A DNA stretch of 64,000 nt from Axinella damicornis (lineage: Eukaryota > Porifera > Demospongiae > Axinellida > Axinellidae), in assembly GCA_963931865.1 (NCBI GenBank), contig OZ007505.1, positions 10,492,913-10,556,912 on the forward strand. Reading direction: 5' to 3'. Of this stretch, positions 10,720 to 22,495 are shown in pieces. The notes beneath the pieces are model-generated. The model was not told where the DNA came from, did no database searches, and saw only the letters and a program-made list of their open reading frames with translations. The translations under genes were made by a program, and so were the position numbers. The stretch's first letter is position 1; every line of letters begins with the position of its first letter.

Positions 10720-11452
10720 CCCTTACACCACTTTGAGCCTAAAGTAGGGAGGAGACGTTTATACTCGAGTATTCAATTAGTTTCGATTATACACCCCTAC
10801 AAATGTGAGGACGCAGCAAGATTCTTTGCTGTAGCTATCACAATAATGTCGGGTCATTTTCTCCCCTATATCCAAGATGGGCAGGAAGCAAATTAATGTT
10901 TATTAGAAACACTTTCCTGGGAAGGGAATTCAGAAGAGAAATGTTGAATTATAACAGAAATACGTATGTTCTTGTTCTTATTTAAATCTGTACTAATCAT
11001 TGAACGAGCTCCAACCTGATCGGTGTCGCCAACAATCTGGTGACGTCCATGAAAACCTATAGTAACCAGATATTCTTTTTCCCTCTCCACACATGCCACG
11101 AACGTCTGGCCCTCGAGACTACATCACAGGGGTCGAGGACGTTCAGGGGGAGCTATTATTCATACACACAATATCTCGATGATCAGCAATCCGGCATGAA
11201 CAATTTGTTTCCAAAAGAGGGAAGCGATCAGTTGTTGTCTGTTGTGCATGTGCATGTACCTTGTGTATAGCACCACTCTGGGTGGCGTAGGAACATATGA
11301 TTTACTCTGAAGACATGAAACATCAGTCCTACCACAGTGAGTGGGTGATCCTTTGATGTACCACGGAGGATAATCCTCCGCGATGACGTAATTGAACCAC
11401 GCTGTGCTGAGTTATAGCTGTCCTAGCAGCCGGATCCAGCTACTAACTTGAC

Positions 11453-11606
11453 CTAGGGTTGCTGCCTCTCTGATGGCTTGGGTATACATTGTGAGGATAC
11501 CGGATCTTGACTGCAGTCTGTACGAATGAGTCAGCCCTTCCAACATGTCACGTTTGTGTTTGATCAGGGCGTGCACACACAGAAATCGCATCAATGCATG
11601 CAGTTC
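11453..11606 (-). CDS. Unrecognised exon-like segment 2
   Basis: Acceptor TTGTTCCCAG|GAACTG is followed by 51 open codons (HALMRFLCVHALIKHKRDML, then a Ser/Arg-rich turn and MYTQAIREAATL) and a GTCAAG donor-like site. The amphipathic helices suggest a helical-repeat protein. I do not recognise the family. See the companion segments at 9989-10077 and 11871-11989. Confidence 0.35.
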
Positions 11607-11870
11607 CTGGGAACAAGTTAGTACTAAAAGACAGGGCATATGTATTGTATAATTGTTATTGTCTTTGTGAATAGCCACAGGCTTGAAAGTCTCAAGGAGG
11701 AGAGAGTGGCATTGTTGCGTTGCAGTGCTGTCCTGAGACAAACCTGCGTTAGACTCAGCATATTGTATGGGCACGTTATTATGTTGACTACCGCATCAAG
11801 ACTATGTGCGTGCTGAGTGACTATCCAAGCTACTTGAGCTATGGGTAGTGATGCGATATGACACAGTAGC

Positions 11871-11989
11871 TAGAGTAAGGGGAGTCTGGCCTAGAGCTGT
11901 AGCAATGGCCTCTTGTAACTGCTCAACATGTCGAAGTGCTATCCACTGAGATGCCAGCTGTGACCACTTGTACACACTTCTTATGAAAT
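11871..11989 (-). CDS. Unrecognised exon-like segment 1
   Basis: A minus frame after an acceptor-like AATTACAAG encodes FIRSVYKWSQLASQWIALRH and then VEQLQEAIATALGQTPLTLAT. The 3' limit is uncertain, as several weak GT sites are possible. The character and spacing are consistent with the two following segments being exons of one unknown helical protein nested in the UFL1 intron. Confidence 0.3.
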
Positions 11990-12804
11990 CTTGTAATTGG
12001 GAGCAAAGTACAAAGGTGATGCATGTCACTAATTTAGTCCAACCCACCAAACACCCACTTTAGGGTGGCATAAATGGAACTATGTTGATGAATGGCGATA
12101 GTCCTGGTTCTTGATTTCTTCCAGGTTTATCTCGTGCTTCTTTGAAGCCTCAAGCAAAACTGACAAGTACCCAAACCTGTGGCAGTTGCTGCCTCCAAAT
12201 TGCAACTTGCCGATTCGACTCAACATTGCTGCTGGTCCGTTGCCACTTTACTGGAATACACATATTTCTCCAAAGAAATCAAACAGCTTGTTCAGAAAGC
12301 TAGATCACCCACCTTTTATACTTTCAGCCTCAACTCTGACAACCCACAATTATGTAACACTTCCTTCATTTGTACATTCATAACCTGTGAAATTGCCCAG
12401 TTGTATCTTCCCCCACTCCTTTGCTTTGCTGCCTTTGAATGTCGAGTAGAGCAAATCCTTCACTTTGCTAGCCATTACCTTCTGTGTTGTTTGGTGATCT
12501 TTCCACAATTTGTCTTTTTCTCCTCTCTTCCCTCCACAGGCGTATGCCCAGTGGGCCTTGGTTGTTTTATCACCAAGCCGTCTCACTTTGCCTGCCCTAC
12601 GAGCTTGTTTTGCAGAGTCAGTGGCCTTACGCTCCTTGTTACTTCAACGCAGTCTCCACAAAAACAGAATTCGGGGGTTCACTGAATACATATCCCCATA
12701 TTTGTGGGTCCCATGTTGGGTCACAGCCCTGCTCCCCCCATACAGCGGTGATGCCATGACCCACTCTGCGACTGACTGATCAGCTTACCACCATCAAACT
12801 TGGT

Positions 12805-13465
12805 TCAAACGTGCATCCAGCCTTCTACCATATCGGTAGTGAAGTTGTCAATCAACTGGCTGGCTTTAGCAACGAAACGTGATAGCAACAACTCTATGTC
12901 GTACATCATCTGTGTGTCAATCTGGTCAATCTGATTGTGTTGCCATGCTTGGGGTTCTCTCCAAGCTTTCTCTTGCTGGGTTTCATCAGTAGCTTCCTCT
13001 CCAAGCATACTCCTGAAGCCTGGGGAAATGTCTATTGTAGATACGTACATCACAAATCTTGTAATCACCAGTCGGGTTGGAGCTGGGTGGGCCATTTCTC
13101 TCCTCCTTTGCACAAATTGGCTAAGAAAACAGTCCTCTCGCCTAGTAGGGCCTCCATTTCTGGCAGTGAAGCGTTTTTCTCGGTCTAGACGAGCAATGGT
13201 CGGCAGAGAGCCAAGACTATTGAATGCCCCTTGATGGGTGGGTGTGGTTAAAGTCACAAATGTGTGGACATCACAGAGACCCCTAGCACTGCCATGGTTT
13301 CTGCCAATGTGTTGTGTCCACCACCTGTAGACATTTGTTCCCACTCCTGCCAGGTCATTTTGCCTGCCACTGTCGCCTCCCTTTACAGCTATTTTCTGAG
13401 GTTTCCAGATGAGTGAAGGAATGGCGGGGGGAGGCAACTGAACTGTGCGCGGCAGTGTACCATTT

Positions 13466-13503
<38 letters not shown>

Positions 13504-13518
13504 CCGCCCCGCCCCCAA
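12805..13518 (-). CDS. Mobile-type ORF of unknown function
   Basis: A 238-codon minus frame. The start is set by a poly-C tract read as poly-glycine, so the true start is downstream. Internal stretches include HGSARGLCDVHTFVTLTTPT, RKRFTARNGG-type basic sequence, and IDTQMMYDIELLLSRFVAKA. The reading continues below 12805 with TKFDGGK and, in another frame (12350-12586), a lysine-rich tail. From memory, this FDGGK region plus basic tail resembles the part that precedes YqaJ-type nucleases in repetitive invertebrate genes. That link is weak. A frameshift near 12640 suggests decay. Confidence 0.4.
13467..13502. repeat. Poly-C tract (36 bp)
   Basis: Uninterrupted run of C, followed by CCGCCGCCCCGCCCCC. 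Similar C or G runs of 18-25 bp occur at 8532, 37170, 52159, 54733, 56824 and 61495. Confidence 0.95.
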
Positions 13519-14075
13519 AAGAAACCCTGAAGCTGCTCACCTTTGAGACCAATGGCATATTGATTATGTGGGCAGTGTCTAGTGGGATTGGGGTTGGTTC
13601 ACATGCTGTTGTTTGACTCAAACGTTCCTGGCTGTGGTTACCTCTGGGCTAGACATGGAGCTCTCTGCTATGAACGATGTACACGGTAGCTGTGGTTCCG
13701 TTGTATCCCATGGTATGGCACCCAAAATACTTGTGCCATCACGCACATACGGCATGGGCGGGTCTGAGGTATAGTCTTGTGGGAAGGGCAGCCTGGGAGG
13801 GTCTGGGGTGCCGTGAGGTGGCAGGGACAAGTTGGAAGTACTTTAGGAGCGCTGATGCATTGCAGGCAGTAAAGTTCCTACTGAGAAGCGTTTTCTTAGC
13901 ACAACAGTGCAGTCAATTGTCAGCTAGGCCATTCTGCAAACGAGCGCTGTACTTTTATCCGACCCCACAAATATACACTCAAATCTTGCCTGTGCCATCA
14001 TCATGGTAATTAAATACACACACATCATTTCATCCAACAGATTGCACATTGAAAACACGGCACACTTTTGCAAAC

Positions 14076-14242
14076 CTTCAAAGATAGCAATGGCTTTCTC
14101 AAACAGTCTAGCCCTGGTCCAAAGTCCCTGAACTCGGTCACGGAGGTTGGCGTGGCGCTTCCTCTGCTGGCTAGCGGAAGGACTCTGTCCCAGAGCAGCA
14201 AGTTGATTCTTTGCCTCCTCCTGGAAGGCCTCCTGTAAGGGA
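14076..14242 (-). CDS. UFL1: UFL1 exon I
   Basis: 167 bp with acceptor TTCTGTAG|TCCCTT and donor TTTGAAG|GTTTGC. Encodes PLQEAFQEEAKNQLAALG, then a variable linker, then RVQGLWTRARLFEKAIAIFE, matching human UFL1 about residues 531-588. A second in-frame AG nearby (CCCTTACAG) gives the wrong phase with exon H, so the TTCTGTAG acceptor is preferred. Confidence 0.92.
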
Positions 14243-14249
14243 CTACAGA

Positions 14250-14961
14250 ATGGAACAGCATTGGGACAGGTGTACACAGGAAGGCGTGCAGTAATGATTG
14301 TATTCAGCCACATACGTACGTATGTACACACATGGGTGAGTGTTCAATGGTATGTAACATTATGAGAGTATTGTATATCTTCAAAAAATTTGCAACGTTT
14401 CATTAAGCCTTGCTGAGCTAATTAGAAGTAAATGGAATAGAAGGTTCTTGTTGCCAACTTTAGATTGAAAGCTTTTGCCAACTGAAGGAGAAGGCTGACA
14501 GACAAAGCAAACAGGCTGGCTTGCTTCCAGTGCTGTTCACCCTCCATGGAAGGCAAGGAGTATGCTCTGTGAGGGCAGCTGGAATAGGTAGCTCCACCAT
14601 TATTACAGTGGTGTGCCGGTAAGCCACTGGACCTCAAGGATAGTTCGTGACGGGTAGAGCTGACAGCGACTTTGAGAATAACCCCTGTGCTGCGAATAAG
14701 AAGAGATTGTCAATGTGTGGCGACTCCCTCAACTTGCGCGAAACCGACGGAAATTGACGAGTTGAAACAGCCACTGAATACGAAAAGATACACGAAGTGG
14801 ACCGTAAAAATCTGCAAACTTGGTGGGAATGGCACAATGATACGTACGAGATAAAGACGACTTGTGTCTGGAGATTGTCATTACATCGAAATGCTCGGCG
14901 GAGTTGCTGAATAAGTGGCTGCCTGTGTGCGTGATGGTGATCCCAACCCCCTGAAATCGGT
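14250..14961. other. UFL1 intron, no supported gene
   Basis: No coding motif seen. Contains a TACGTACGTATG motif near 14313. Confidence 0.4.
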
Positions 14962-15118
14962 GTACTTGTTACTGACAGGGATATCAAGTACTTGTTACTG
15001 ACAGGGATATTAAGTACTTGTTACTGACAGGGATATTAAGTACTTGTTACTGACAGGGATATTGAGTACTTGTTACGGACAGGGATATTAAGTACTTGTT
15101 ACTGACAGGGATATTAAG
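14962..15118. repeat. 26-bp tandem repeat, six copies
   Basis: Unit GTACTTGTTACTGACAGGG plus ATATTAA, with 1-2 differences between copies. Confidence 0.9.
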
Positions 15119-15179
15119 ACACATGAGAACCGAGAATCCTTCCTATCCAAATTTCTAGGAAAATACCGCGTCTTTTGAT

Positions 15180-15715
15180 TGCAGTCTAAAAAACAGTTTT
15201 CAGAAATTGCGGGAGGAGGGTGTTGGAGCAGATGCTAAACAAACGCCTACTATAACTATAGGAGAAGAAGACCAGTTGTGGTCCAAAGGGGTGTTGGATA
15301 TTACAACACCGAAAGGAATAATGGAAAGAATTTCATCCTCCATGCTGGACAGGAACACCGAAACCTACAGATCAGCCAACTTTTTTCTAGGTTGTACCGC
15401 CCAGGTTGATATATATATATACACGGAAAATAGCAACAAAAATAGTGATGGAGGTCTGGCTTAACTTCACCTAGAGTTCAATCTATTCTGTGCCTAGTGC
15501 TGGTGAAACATGTCATGTACATCTGCTGGACTTGTACCTCAGTAAACCGTCAGCCAATGCAAAGGAGAAGGACAACTTGTATTGTCAGCCCATGCAATCG
15601 CACAGCACAAATTGGTATTCGAGCATTCCATGTGGTAAGAATTACCTTTCAAAGATGGTATCTGAGATAGTTCTCGAAATGGAGCTGTTCATCTCCATTT
15701 TCTTCTAGTCTATCG
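15180..15715 (+). pseudogene. Crypton/KIAA1958-like tyrosine recombinase fragment (copy 1)
   Basis: The first frame contains EEGVGADAKQTPTIT and then EEDQLWSKGVLDITTPKG, the segment seen in DUF3504/KIAA1958-type recombinases. After an interruption of about 90 codons, a second frame (15490-15708) has LLDLYLSKPSANAKEKDNLY and WYSSIPCGKNYLSKMVSEI, which normally lies just before the catalytic HxxR motif. The HxxR box is not present here. The copy is internally deleted and frameshifted. Confidence 0.65.
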
Positions 15716-15719
15716 AACA

Positions 15720-17021
15720 TGATTCTGACGTACTAACTCACTGGATAGAAAGACGAAAACAGCTCCATCTCACGACGTATGAACACCGGACATGTACCAC
15801 TGTGCTGCTGAGAAGCTTATGATAACACTCAGGAAATGCAAAGCGTCAGTGGGACAAGCCTGAGCGAGTGAATGCACATAACATGGACAGAAACATGATC
15901 AAAGGTTTTGATATACAACTAGAAAGCACACACAACAGGTACAGTATACTTTGTTGCATGATGCCATACAAGTTCAAAGGCGCCGGCATGCCAATATCTT
16001 GTATATGGCACTCTTCAGCGTGCCATATCTTGATATAGCACATAGCTAATAGCCAATTTGTAAAACTGTTATTATTTTAGAGGAAGCCAAATATACTCAT
16101 GAAACCATCAGAAATGCAATGTGCTAAGACCCTAGCTATAGCTATACGTAGCTACCTTACACAAGAGTCAGTCAGCGGTTATAGAAGTTGAATGTGCACC
16201 CCTGGCAGGATGTGAATTCAAAGCCACCATCACCAGCCGGCATACCAGGTGGTTTCACAGGAAATGATTTCGGAGTATAACAAAGCACACTTTCATATTT
16301 GATTCTTTCAGTTGTACTGAGTATTTCAGAAACAGCCTCCTGTTGCTCAGCAGAAGCACGCTCATATACACGCAGCAGGGCCGTAGGACGCGGTCCGGCC
16401 AGTCAGGCCATGGCCGGACCACTTTTTCAATTTTGTTTAATTTCTCTGCGTTTCGAGTCATAGTACTTCTGACCTTTCTGTTGCTGGATACACTGCGATA
16501 ACACTTGGTGCTGCACAGCATCTCAGACTCAGCGCTGGTATAAAAGGCACGAATGCCATATAGCAATGCGCTCCATGTAGAAGTACGTAAGTCAATCGCC
16601 ACGTGCTAATAATTACGTACATGTAGTAGGCGTGGGCTACCAGCTTACATTTCCTTTCCACGTCAAGAGTGAGACGGTTACGGATTGCACGGAAACCAGA
16701 AAGCAGTGGAAGTTCAGTGCAAAGCAGTGTAGGTGCTACAAGAGCCCATCCAGGTAACTGAAAAAGGACCGCGAAAATTTTTTTCCACGCTTCGCGCGGA
16801 CTGATCAGCACTACGCACCTCTACTCACTGCCTTCGGCAGCGCTTAGAAACCCCCTTTCCAAAATTTCAGCCTACGCCCATGGAGGGGCCTGACCACTAT
16901 GAATTTGCTTCCTACGGCCCTGCGCAGTGAGTCCAAACTGCGAGGCCCAGTGCATGCGTTGTTGTATCAATTTCTCAGGAACACCTGCCTTAAACATCCT
17001 GGTAGTATGGGGCACCGTTTG
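15720..17021. other. UFL1 intron, no supported gene
   Basis: Only short shadow frames. No motifs I can name. Confidence 0.4.
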
Positions 17022-17548
17022 TTACACTCCTGGTAGGGGAAAAATTGTGCCGCGTAAATAAATAATATAACATAATTTTTGGGTACTTAGGATTGGCCTA
17101 CAGAGATTCTGACTACACCACCGTGATCGCTATCATGCACTGACCTGAACGTAAAAAGTTGGTGCTGAAACTCACCTCGGTGGTGGAGATATGAGCGCTT
17201 TTGTCTCGCCGTTGGTCGCCATTGCTCGAGCGCTCTCTCGACTTCCGGTGGCAGTACCATTCTTAGGAAAGGCACACGAAGATTATGACCACACAGCCGT
17301 GGTCGATGTTGTTCACTGACGCTTACATGCCAAAACTCACCGTGCTGGCTAAGTTGTGAGTGCTGTAATAATGTCTTGTCTTCCTTTCAGTCGCCATTGC
17401 TCGCGATCGACTGAGCGTGGTTGCCACGTGGCATGTGCGTTAATTGGAACGAATTGCGATACGTTGCAACCGAGTGTTCGCCTCCCCACTATACACTCGT
17501 CTGCAGATGGGGTTGCAACGCGGCTACCAGGAGTGCGGTTGCCCCTCG
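17022..17548 (+). mobile_element. MITE family A, copy 2
   Basis: Starts TTACACTCCTGGTAGGGG and ends TACCAGGAGTGCGGTTGCCC plus CTCG. The near-right part differs from copy 1 by a segment around 17470-17510. It abuts the outer edge of the 20-bp minisatellite array exactly at its CTCG end. Confidence 0.8.
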
Positions 17549-17571
17549 TACCAAAATAAAGAAAACTGTGA

Positions 17572-18010
17572 CATTTATAAATAACGCACCTCATTTATAA
17601 ATAACGCACCTCATTTATAAATAACACACCACATTTATAAATAACGCACCACATTTATAAATAATGGGTGACATTTATAAATAACGAACGACATTATAAA
17701 TAACGGGCGACATTTATAAACAATGAGCGACATTTGTAAATAACGAACGACATTTATAAATAACGGGAGACATTTATAAATAACGGGCGACATTTGTAAA
17801 TGACCAGCGACATTTATAAACAACGAGCAAAATTTATAAGTAACAAACGACATTTATAAATAACGGGCGACATTTATAAATAACGAACGACATTTATGAA
17901 CAACGAGCAACATTTATAAATAACGAGCAACATTTATAAATAACAAGCAACATTTATAAATAACGAGCAACATTTATAAATAACGAGCGACATTTATAAA
18001 TAACGTATAA
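17572..18010 (+). repeat. 20-bp minisatellite, left inverted array (~22 units)
   Basis: Units are ATTTATAAATAACGnnCGAC, with variation mainly in the second half. The core ATTTATAAAT is itself palindromic and TATA-box-like on both strands. Confidence 0.95.
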
Positions 18011-18168
18011 TAGCCAGGTGCGTGCAAGTCACGTCAGTCACATGAGTAACACGCCGCCTTCTCTATAGCTACCTAGCTTGCTGCACTGCCATTTTTGATC
18101 GAGTCAGTCAGACCACTAGTTCTCAGTACTCCAGACCACTAGTTCTCAGTACTCCAGACCACGGTGAA

Positions 18169-18352
18169 ATGGCCGTTGACCGTGATCCAGCTACATTGAC
18201 AGCACTGGCTGGAGCACTCTCGCCCTTAGCACAGGCCGTAACTACCAAGGAGGGAGGAACAACACAGACTCCTGGTCGTAGTCAGCCCGCAAACACAACT
18301 GTGGGGCCAGGTAGCTCGGCTGTGGGGTCCAGTGGCTCGGGAGGCGTGAGGT
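18169..18352 (+). CDS. First exon of a HECT E3 ligase-like gene
   Basis: ATG at 18169 opens a frame of 61 codons ending at a consensus donor (GTGAG|GTGAGC). The start is hydrophobic and Ala/Leu-rich (TLTALAGALSPLAQAV), followed by a Thr/Ser/Gly-rich linker. From memory, this style matches the N-terminus of expanded G2E3-like HECT genes in sponges. It does not splice directly to the HECT exon at 20379, because the phases disagree. At least one intermediate exon is therefore missing or undetected, and the Penelope-like remnant inserted in the intron may explain that. Confidence 0.45.
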
Positions 18353-18559
18353 GAGCTTTGCCATAAGTTACTGAGTACGAAGACCTCGTTGTATAGCTTC
18401 CTTGGTCACTCAACTGCGACAAATAATTTCAGCATGAATTGTTAACCGGAGCTAGGCTAGGTAGCATACAATTCATTTGTTGAAGGTGTGTATCTGTAAC
18501 TCAGCCAAAATTAGAATTAAAATTGGCCATACAGCAGACGTGACTTAGATACCTTCCAC

Positions 18560-19545
18560 GACCATCTCAACTTGGTAAGACCCTTCATACAGTTCACGTT
18601 GGAGATTGAGGACGAAAGGAGACTCCCCTTTCTGGACGTACAAGTCACAAGAGATGTTGAATCAGGCACCTTCCAAACAACAGTCTACCGCAAACCCACC
18701 CATACGGGCAGATACCTCAACTTTGAGTCTTACCACCCGACTCATGTGAAGACAGGAATTATCCGCACCCTCCTCCAGCGAGCCAAACGCATTTGCAACA
18801 GTGAAGCAGCAGCAGTGAATGAGACAAGACACATCCGAAAGGTCTTCGGCAAAAACGGCTACCCACGCGGTTTCATCGGAAGAGCTATGAATCCATCACC
18901 CCCTAGGACGACGACAGAGGAAACACCGGAGATGGTGGCAACAGTGACGATCCCTTACATCAAGGGAACAAGTGAAGCAATACGACGAATCTTGGCGAGA
19001 GAGAATATCAGAGTGGCCTTCAGGTCCAAAACTACAATCAGGTCCATCTTGACCAATGTAAAGCCACAGGTACATCCACACGACAAGAAGGGAGTGGTGT
19101 ACTGCATACCCTGCCAGGACTGCAAAAAGGTTTACATTGGAGAGACGGGCAGGACATTAAATGTATGACAAAAAGAACACAAGAGACATCTCACAAACGG
19201 ACACACAGAGGACTCAGCGGTAGCCGCCCATGCCCACCAACAGCTACACGACATCGACTGGGAGAACAGTTCAGTTCTGGACTATGATGACGACTATTAC
19301 AAGAGGAAAGTAAAGGAGGCACTGCGAATAAAACAGACAGACAACTTCAACCAGGACAGTGGTTTGGCAGTCAACCCAGTTTGGTCATCACTTTGGTAGT
19401 TCTTATTCGTGCATTCTGATATTTCATTTCTAATTACATTATTAGTGAATTAATTTGTACATATAGCGCCTACGTATGCCATTCTCTTAGTATGCCAGAA
19501 GAAGATCACAAGACGGTGATCGAAACGTTGCAAAATAAAATTTGT
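18560..19545 (+). pseudogene. Penelope-like retroelement remnant (RT C-terminus, GIY-YIG nuclease, 3' tail)
   Basis: The frame reads the end of a reverse transcriptase (RRLPFLDVQVTRD, FQTTVYRKPTHTGRYLNFES) and then a linker. The GIY-YIG endonuclease follows, starting GVVYCIPCQDC and continuing KKVYIGETGRTLNV. A TGA replaces an expected Arg codon right after TLNV. The frame then continues with QKEHKRHLTNGHTEDSA and ends with a Trp/Ser stop at about 19398. The 3' tail at 19500-19545 (ACGGTGATCGAAACGTTGC) is typical of Penelope-like elements. The 5' part of the RT is absent. It is an inactive 5'-truncated copy in the HECT gene intron. Confidence 0.85.
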
Positions 19546-19656
19546 TTGGCAACTACCATTCCAAGTCCAAGAACCAACTCTATAGAATCTATGTTGCTAA
19601 TGTACAGTATTACGTTTTTGGCATAGTAAACAAACCTGTAGTATTCCGAACATACT

Positions 19657-20094
19657 GTATGGCCGGAAAATTTGGTGGGGAATTTAATTTGGCAATTTGG
19701 CGGATTGTGAATGCACGGCCAAATTAAATTCCGGCAATAGTTTGTCACGACGCCGGTCTCAGAGTGACGCTCGCGCAAGCACTATAATACTAGTACCTCT
19801 GTCTCTGGTCTGCCTATAGCAAGCAAGCAGCAGATCTGCCAGATAGCAAGCAAGCAGCTGATATCTTCCTGGGTACGTACATGGCCGACGATGGTGCTCC
19901 TTCGCATCACTGCTACTGCCGATGGGTCCTTTTCGTTACCACTCACACGGCAGTTCCTCTCCTACACTCGCATCCCAGAGGGTTTTTTGTAGACGTGCAT
20001 GGTACCTCGAACACATGCAGCTCTCCACAGCAAACTCTGACTCCTTTAGAGCGAATCCGCCAAATTTAATACCTGCCAAATTTTCCAGCCATAC
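19657..20094. mobile_element. MITE with GTATGGCYGGAAAATTTGG termini
   Basis: Left end GTATGGCCGGAAAATTTGG and right end CCAAATTTTCCAGCCATAC are inverted repeats. A second nested pair (GCCAAATTAAAT-type) follows. About 440 bp, no protein. It sits in the HECT gene intron. Confidence 0.75.
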
Positions 20095-20378
20095 GGTAAC
20101 ACTGTGATCCACACACTTGTTTTAGAGCCTGTTCCAATCAAGTCAATGGCCTAACAGACACAATCAATGCTCAGAATTGAGTAGTAGTTCAGTATCGGTA
20201 GCCTCGTTCCCAGTCCCGCGTGCCGCTTTCGGTTGGGGTTTATCCAGATAAACACTAAGCTGGGGTTTATCTAGTATAAACGTGCATGCGGCACCTTTGA
20301 ACCACCCACACAGTGGGATACAAGACTGTTTACATACACACCTACTATATATGACTGTATACATATACACCCTTTCAG

Positions 20379-20689
20379 GAGAGCAGGCTGTTGATGACGG
20401 AGGTCTGAGAAGGGAGTTCTTTCGTCTCCTCTTAAGTGAAATATTCTTGAAGTCTGGCCTATTCTCCGGGGCTCCGGACAATGTTGTCCCACTACACAGC
20501 GTTCAGGCAGTAACCAGTAACAAGTATCTTGTCATTGGCAAGATGCTGGCCACCTGCCTTGTTCAGGGAGGGCAGGCCCCATGCTGCTTTTCACAAGCAG
20601 TGGCGGATTTCATAGTTTACGACTGTATAAGAAGCCCCGTGTGCCTGGAAGACATTGCTGACTACGAAGTCAGAAGTCACCTCCAGAAG
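20379..20689 (+). CDS. HECT domain exon (E3 ubiquitin ligase-like)
   Basis: Acceptor CCTTTCAG|GAGAGC and donor CAGAAG|GTATAG. Encodes DDGGLRREFFRLLLSEIF, then SGLFSGAPDNVVPLHS and YLVIGKMLATCLVQGG. These are the HECT N-lobe features seen in G2E3-type ligases: D.GG..REFF, and the G.....LVQG helix. HECT enzymes accept ubiquitin from an E2 on a C-terminal cysteine. This exon lies in a UFL1 intron on the opposite strand and inside the candidate foldback-like element. Confidence 0.75.
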
Positions 20690-20862
20690 GTATAGCTAGT
20701 GTACTCAGTCTGACACTGTTTGACAACAGCATAATTACCCCCGTGCGCGCAGGCGCAGCAGGGGGTTGTGATTATTGGTTGAATCTGTATTACAAGTAGG
20801 TGGTAGATACCAGTGATTGAATTAAGCCCTCTGATGATACAGTTTATTCATCCTTACTTTAG

Positions 20863-21155
20863 ATTGTATCAGTCACCTCCACTGCGGAACTGAGATCCCT
20901 CTTGGCCACTGATGACTTCAGCGGAGCTGGAACAGCTCCGGAAAGGTTTTCGTGAAACCCTACAATTGGAGCTCCTCATTTGCAAGTACTCTGATGATGT
21001 GTGGTGGCTTTTGGCATCTTCATCTTCATTCGATTGCACAGTGGAGCACCTCACCGATGCTTTTGCTGTTACCTACTCTGATAATGGGTCGAATGACCGT
21101 ACCAAAGAAGAGGCAATCGTGTATTTCTGGTACGAGTACATCTCTGAGTGTTCAG
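20863..21155 (+). pseudogene. HECT gene exon with a one-base frameshift
   Basis: Acceptor CTTTAG|ATTGTA, donor TTCAG|GTATGT. The first part reads IVSVTSTAELRSLLATDDF and shifts frame near 20912. The second part reads SAELEQLRKGFRETLQLELL and continues to EEAIVYFWYEYISECS. Both halves are coherent in a HECT context, so one base appears lost at the DDF/SAE junction. The break is either true decay or an assembly error. The neighbouring exon also has one. Confidence 0.65.
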
Positions 21156-21386
21156 GTATGTTGATGTTACCCAAGTTGCTTACATTTCCTGATTTAGACA
21201 TGGCCTAGCCTAGACATGGCCATGGTATACAGTTGTACATGTACTACAGCGATACAGTATGTAATCAACAATATTTCTGAGTGACTTTGTGGTCCTGACC
21301 TATAGTGTATTGTACAGTTGTAGAACATGTAACTAACCCAACCCATGGATGAAGTATGTTTGACAGTCAGTCTTCTTTACTTTTAG

Positions 21387-21641
21387 CACCTACTGGAAGA
21401 CAAGGTGTTACTCTTGTGGATATTCTGCAGTTCTTCTCTGGAGCCGGCAAGATCCCTGCCATTGCATGGGTTCTATTCAACGCCAAGGCTATCCTTTACT
21501 GCGGAAGAATGTCTTCCTCGAGTGTCCACCTGTGACTTGTCGATCACATTCCCGCGATCAATGGGACTCTTGAGTTTCAAGACATTTGCAGATACCATGA
21601 GCATGTGCATTCAAGGTTCCTTTGGCTTTGGGTCAGTCTGA
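21387..21641 (+). pseudogene. HECT C-lobe exon with catalytic Cys, frameshifted
   Basis: Acceptor CTTTTAG|CACCTA. The first frame gives RQGVTLVDILQFFSGAGKIP. A shift near 21460 gives the second frame, which reads FYSTPRLSFTAEECLP, then RVSTCDLSITFPRS with the C of STC at the position of the HECT catalytic cysteine. It ends MSMCIQGSFGFGSV and stop, the usual C-terminal Phe-Gly-Phe end of HECT domains. The key cysteine is retained, but the frame is broken. Confidence 0.7.
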
Positions 21642-21955
21642 CTCAGAACCTTCGTCTGACTGTTGTCACAACAACCCACTAACAAGTCATTATCTCCAGG
21701 GTGCTGTTTTACCCTATGCATCGTCATAAACAAGTTCTCCATTTATCTCTTATTTTGCTGCTGTACCGTCATAAACAAGAAGTTCTCCACACTTATTCAT
21801 AAACAAGTTCTCAGCTTATTCTTATTTGCTGTGATCCTATACTTCGATATCAGAGTCCATGTCTCCACTGTCAGTGCATTACAAGCTCACTGTAATATAC
21901 ATTTGTTACCTATAGAGGTACACGTGAACATGTGGGTTAGATTAATCAACATAAA

Positions 21956-22014
21956 AATTTGGAGGACAAAAACCCAACATAATTTAATTATGTTGGGTTT
22001 TTGTCCTCCAAATT
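21956..22014. repeat. Perfect 59-bp palindrome
   Basis: The arms starting AATTTGGAGGACAAAAACCC and mirrored after the central TTA are exact reverse complements. It lies between the convergent HECT and transposase genes, near the middle of the candidate element. Confidence 0.9.
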
Positions 22015-22495
22015 GTACATAGGTCTGCACTCGATCAGTCATATGCCATGAATCTCAACTCATTAACAGTTACGTAAGATGTTTGGGCAATGTTCACTCG
22101 CTCGAGATCTAGTGCTTAAGGCTATACAAGGGGAGTGTTTTCGAGACACTAAAATGAGAAATGGCCCACAAAGGACATTTCATGGCCATGCAACTCCAAG
22201 CATGATCGTGCTTTTTCACACTGCCCACCCAACTCCCCCTGTCCAATGCACCCTTTCAGCTCACGCAGAACCCATCTCCCAAGGACGCTGCTGGATGTGA
22301 CATCATGAAGCTGAAGTCTCATAATGCATATACACGTCATTGGTGGTTGAAGGGTTGGAAATTATAATTCAACATGCTTCAACCTACGAGGGATAACTTA
22401 TAAGGACTACCTGTACAGAACCAGTGCTTGGAAAACAGGCAGTCAACATTCACCAAGAGTCACAGTAAACACGGCCATGTAATAACAATCTCTAC

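Noticed and set aside
9989..11989. Assigning these exon-like segments to UFL1
   Set aside because: Exon I ends G and exon J begins GT, giving a contiguous protein that matches UFL1 without a gap. The segments do not resemble any part of UFL1.
13413..13616. Proline-rich ORF across the poly-C tract
   Set aside because: Open only because CCC codons fill the tract. The length of such a run is also unreliable in assemblies.
17572..18010. CRISPR-like regular repeats
   Set aside because: Units are contiguous 20-bp copies without unique spacers, in a eukaryotic intron. It is a minisatellite.
18169..20689. Direct splicing of the exon at 18169 to the HECT exon at 20379
   Set aside because: The donor phase (two bases) does not match the acceptor phase (needs one base). 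An undetected exon would be required.
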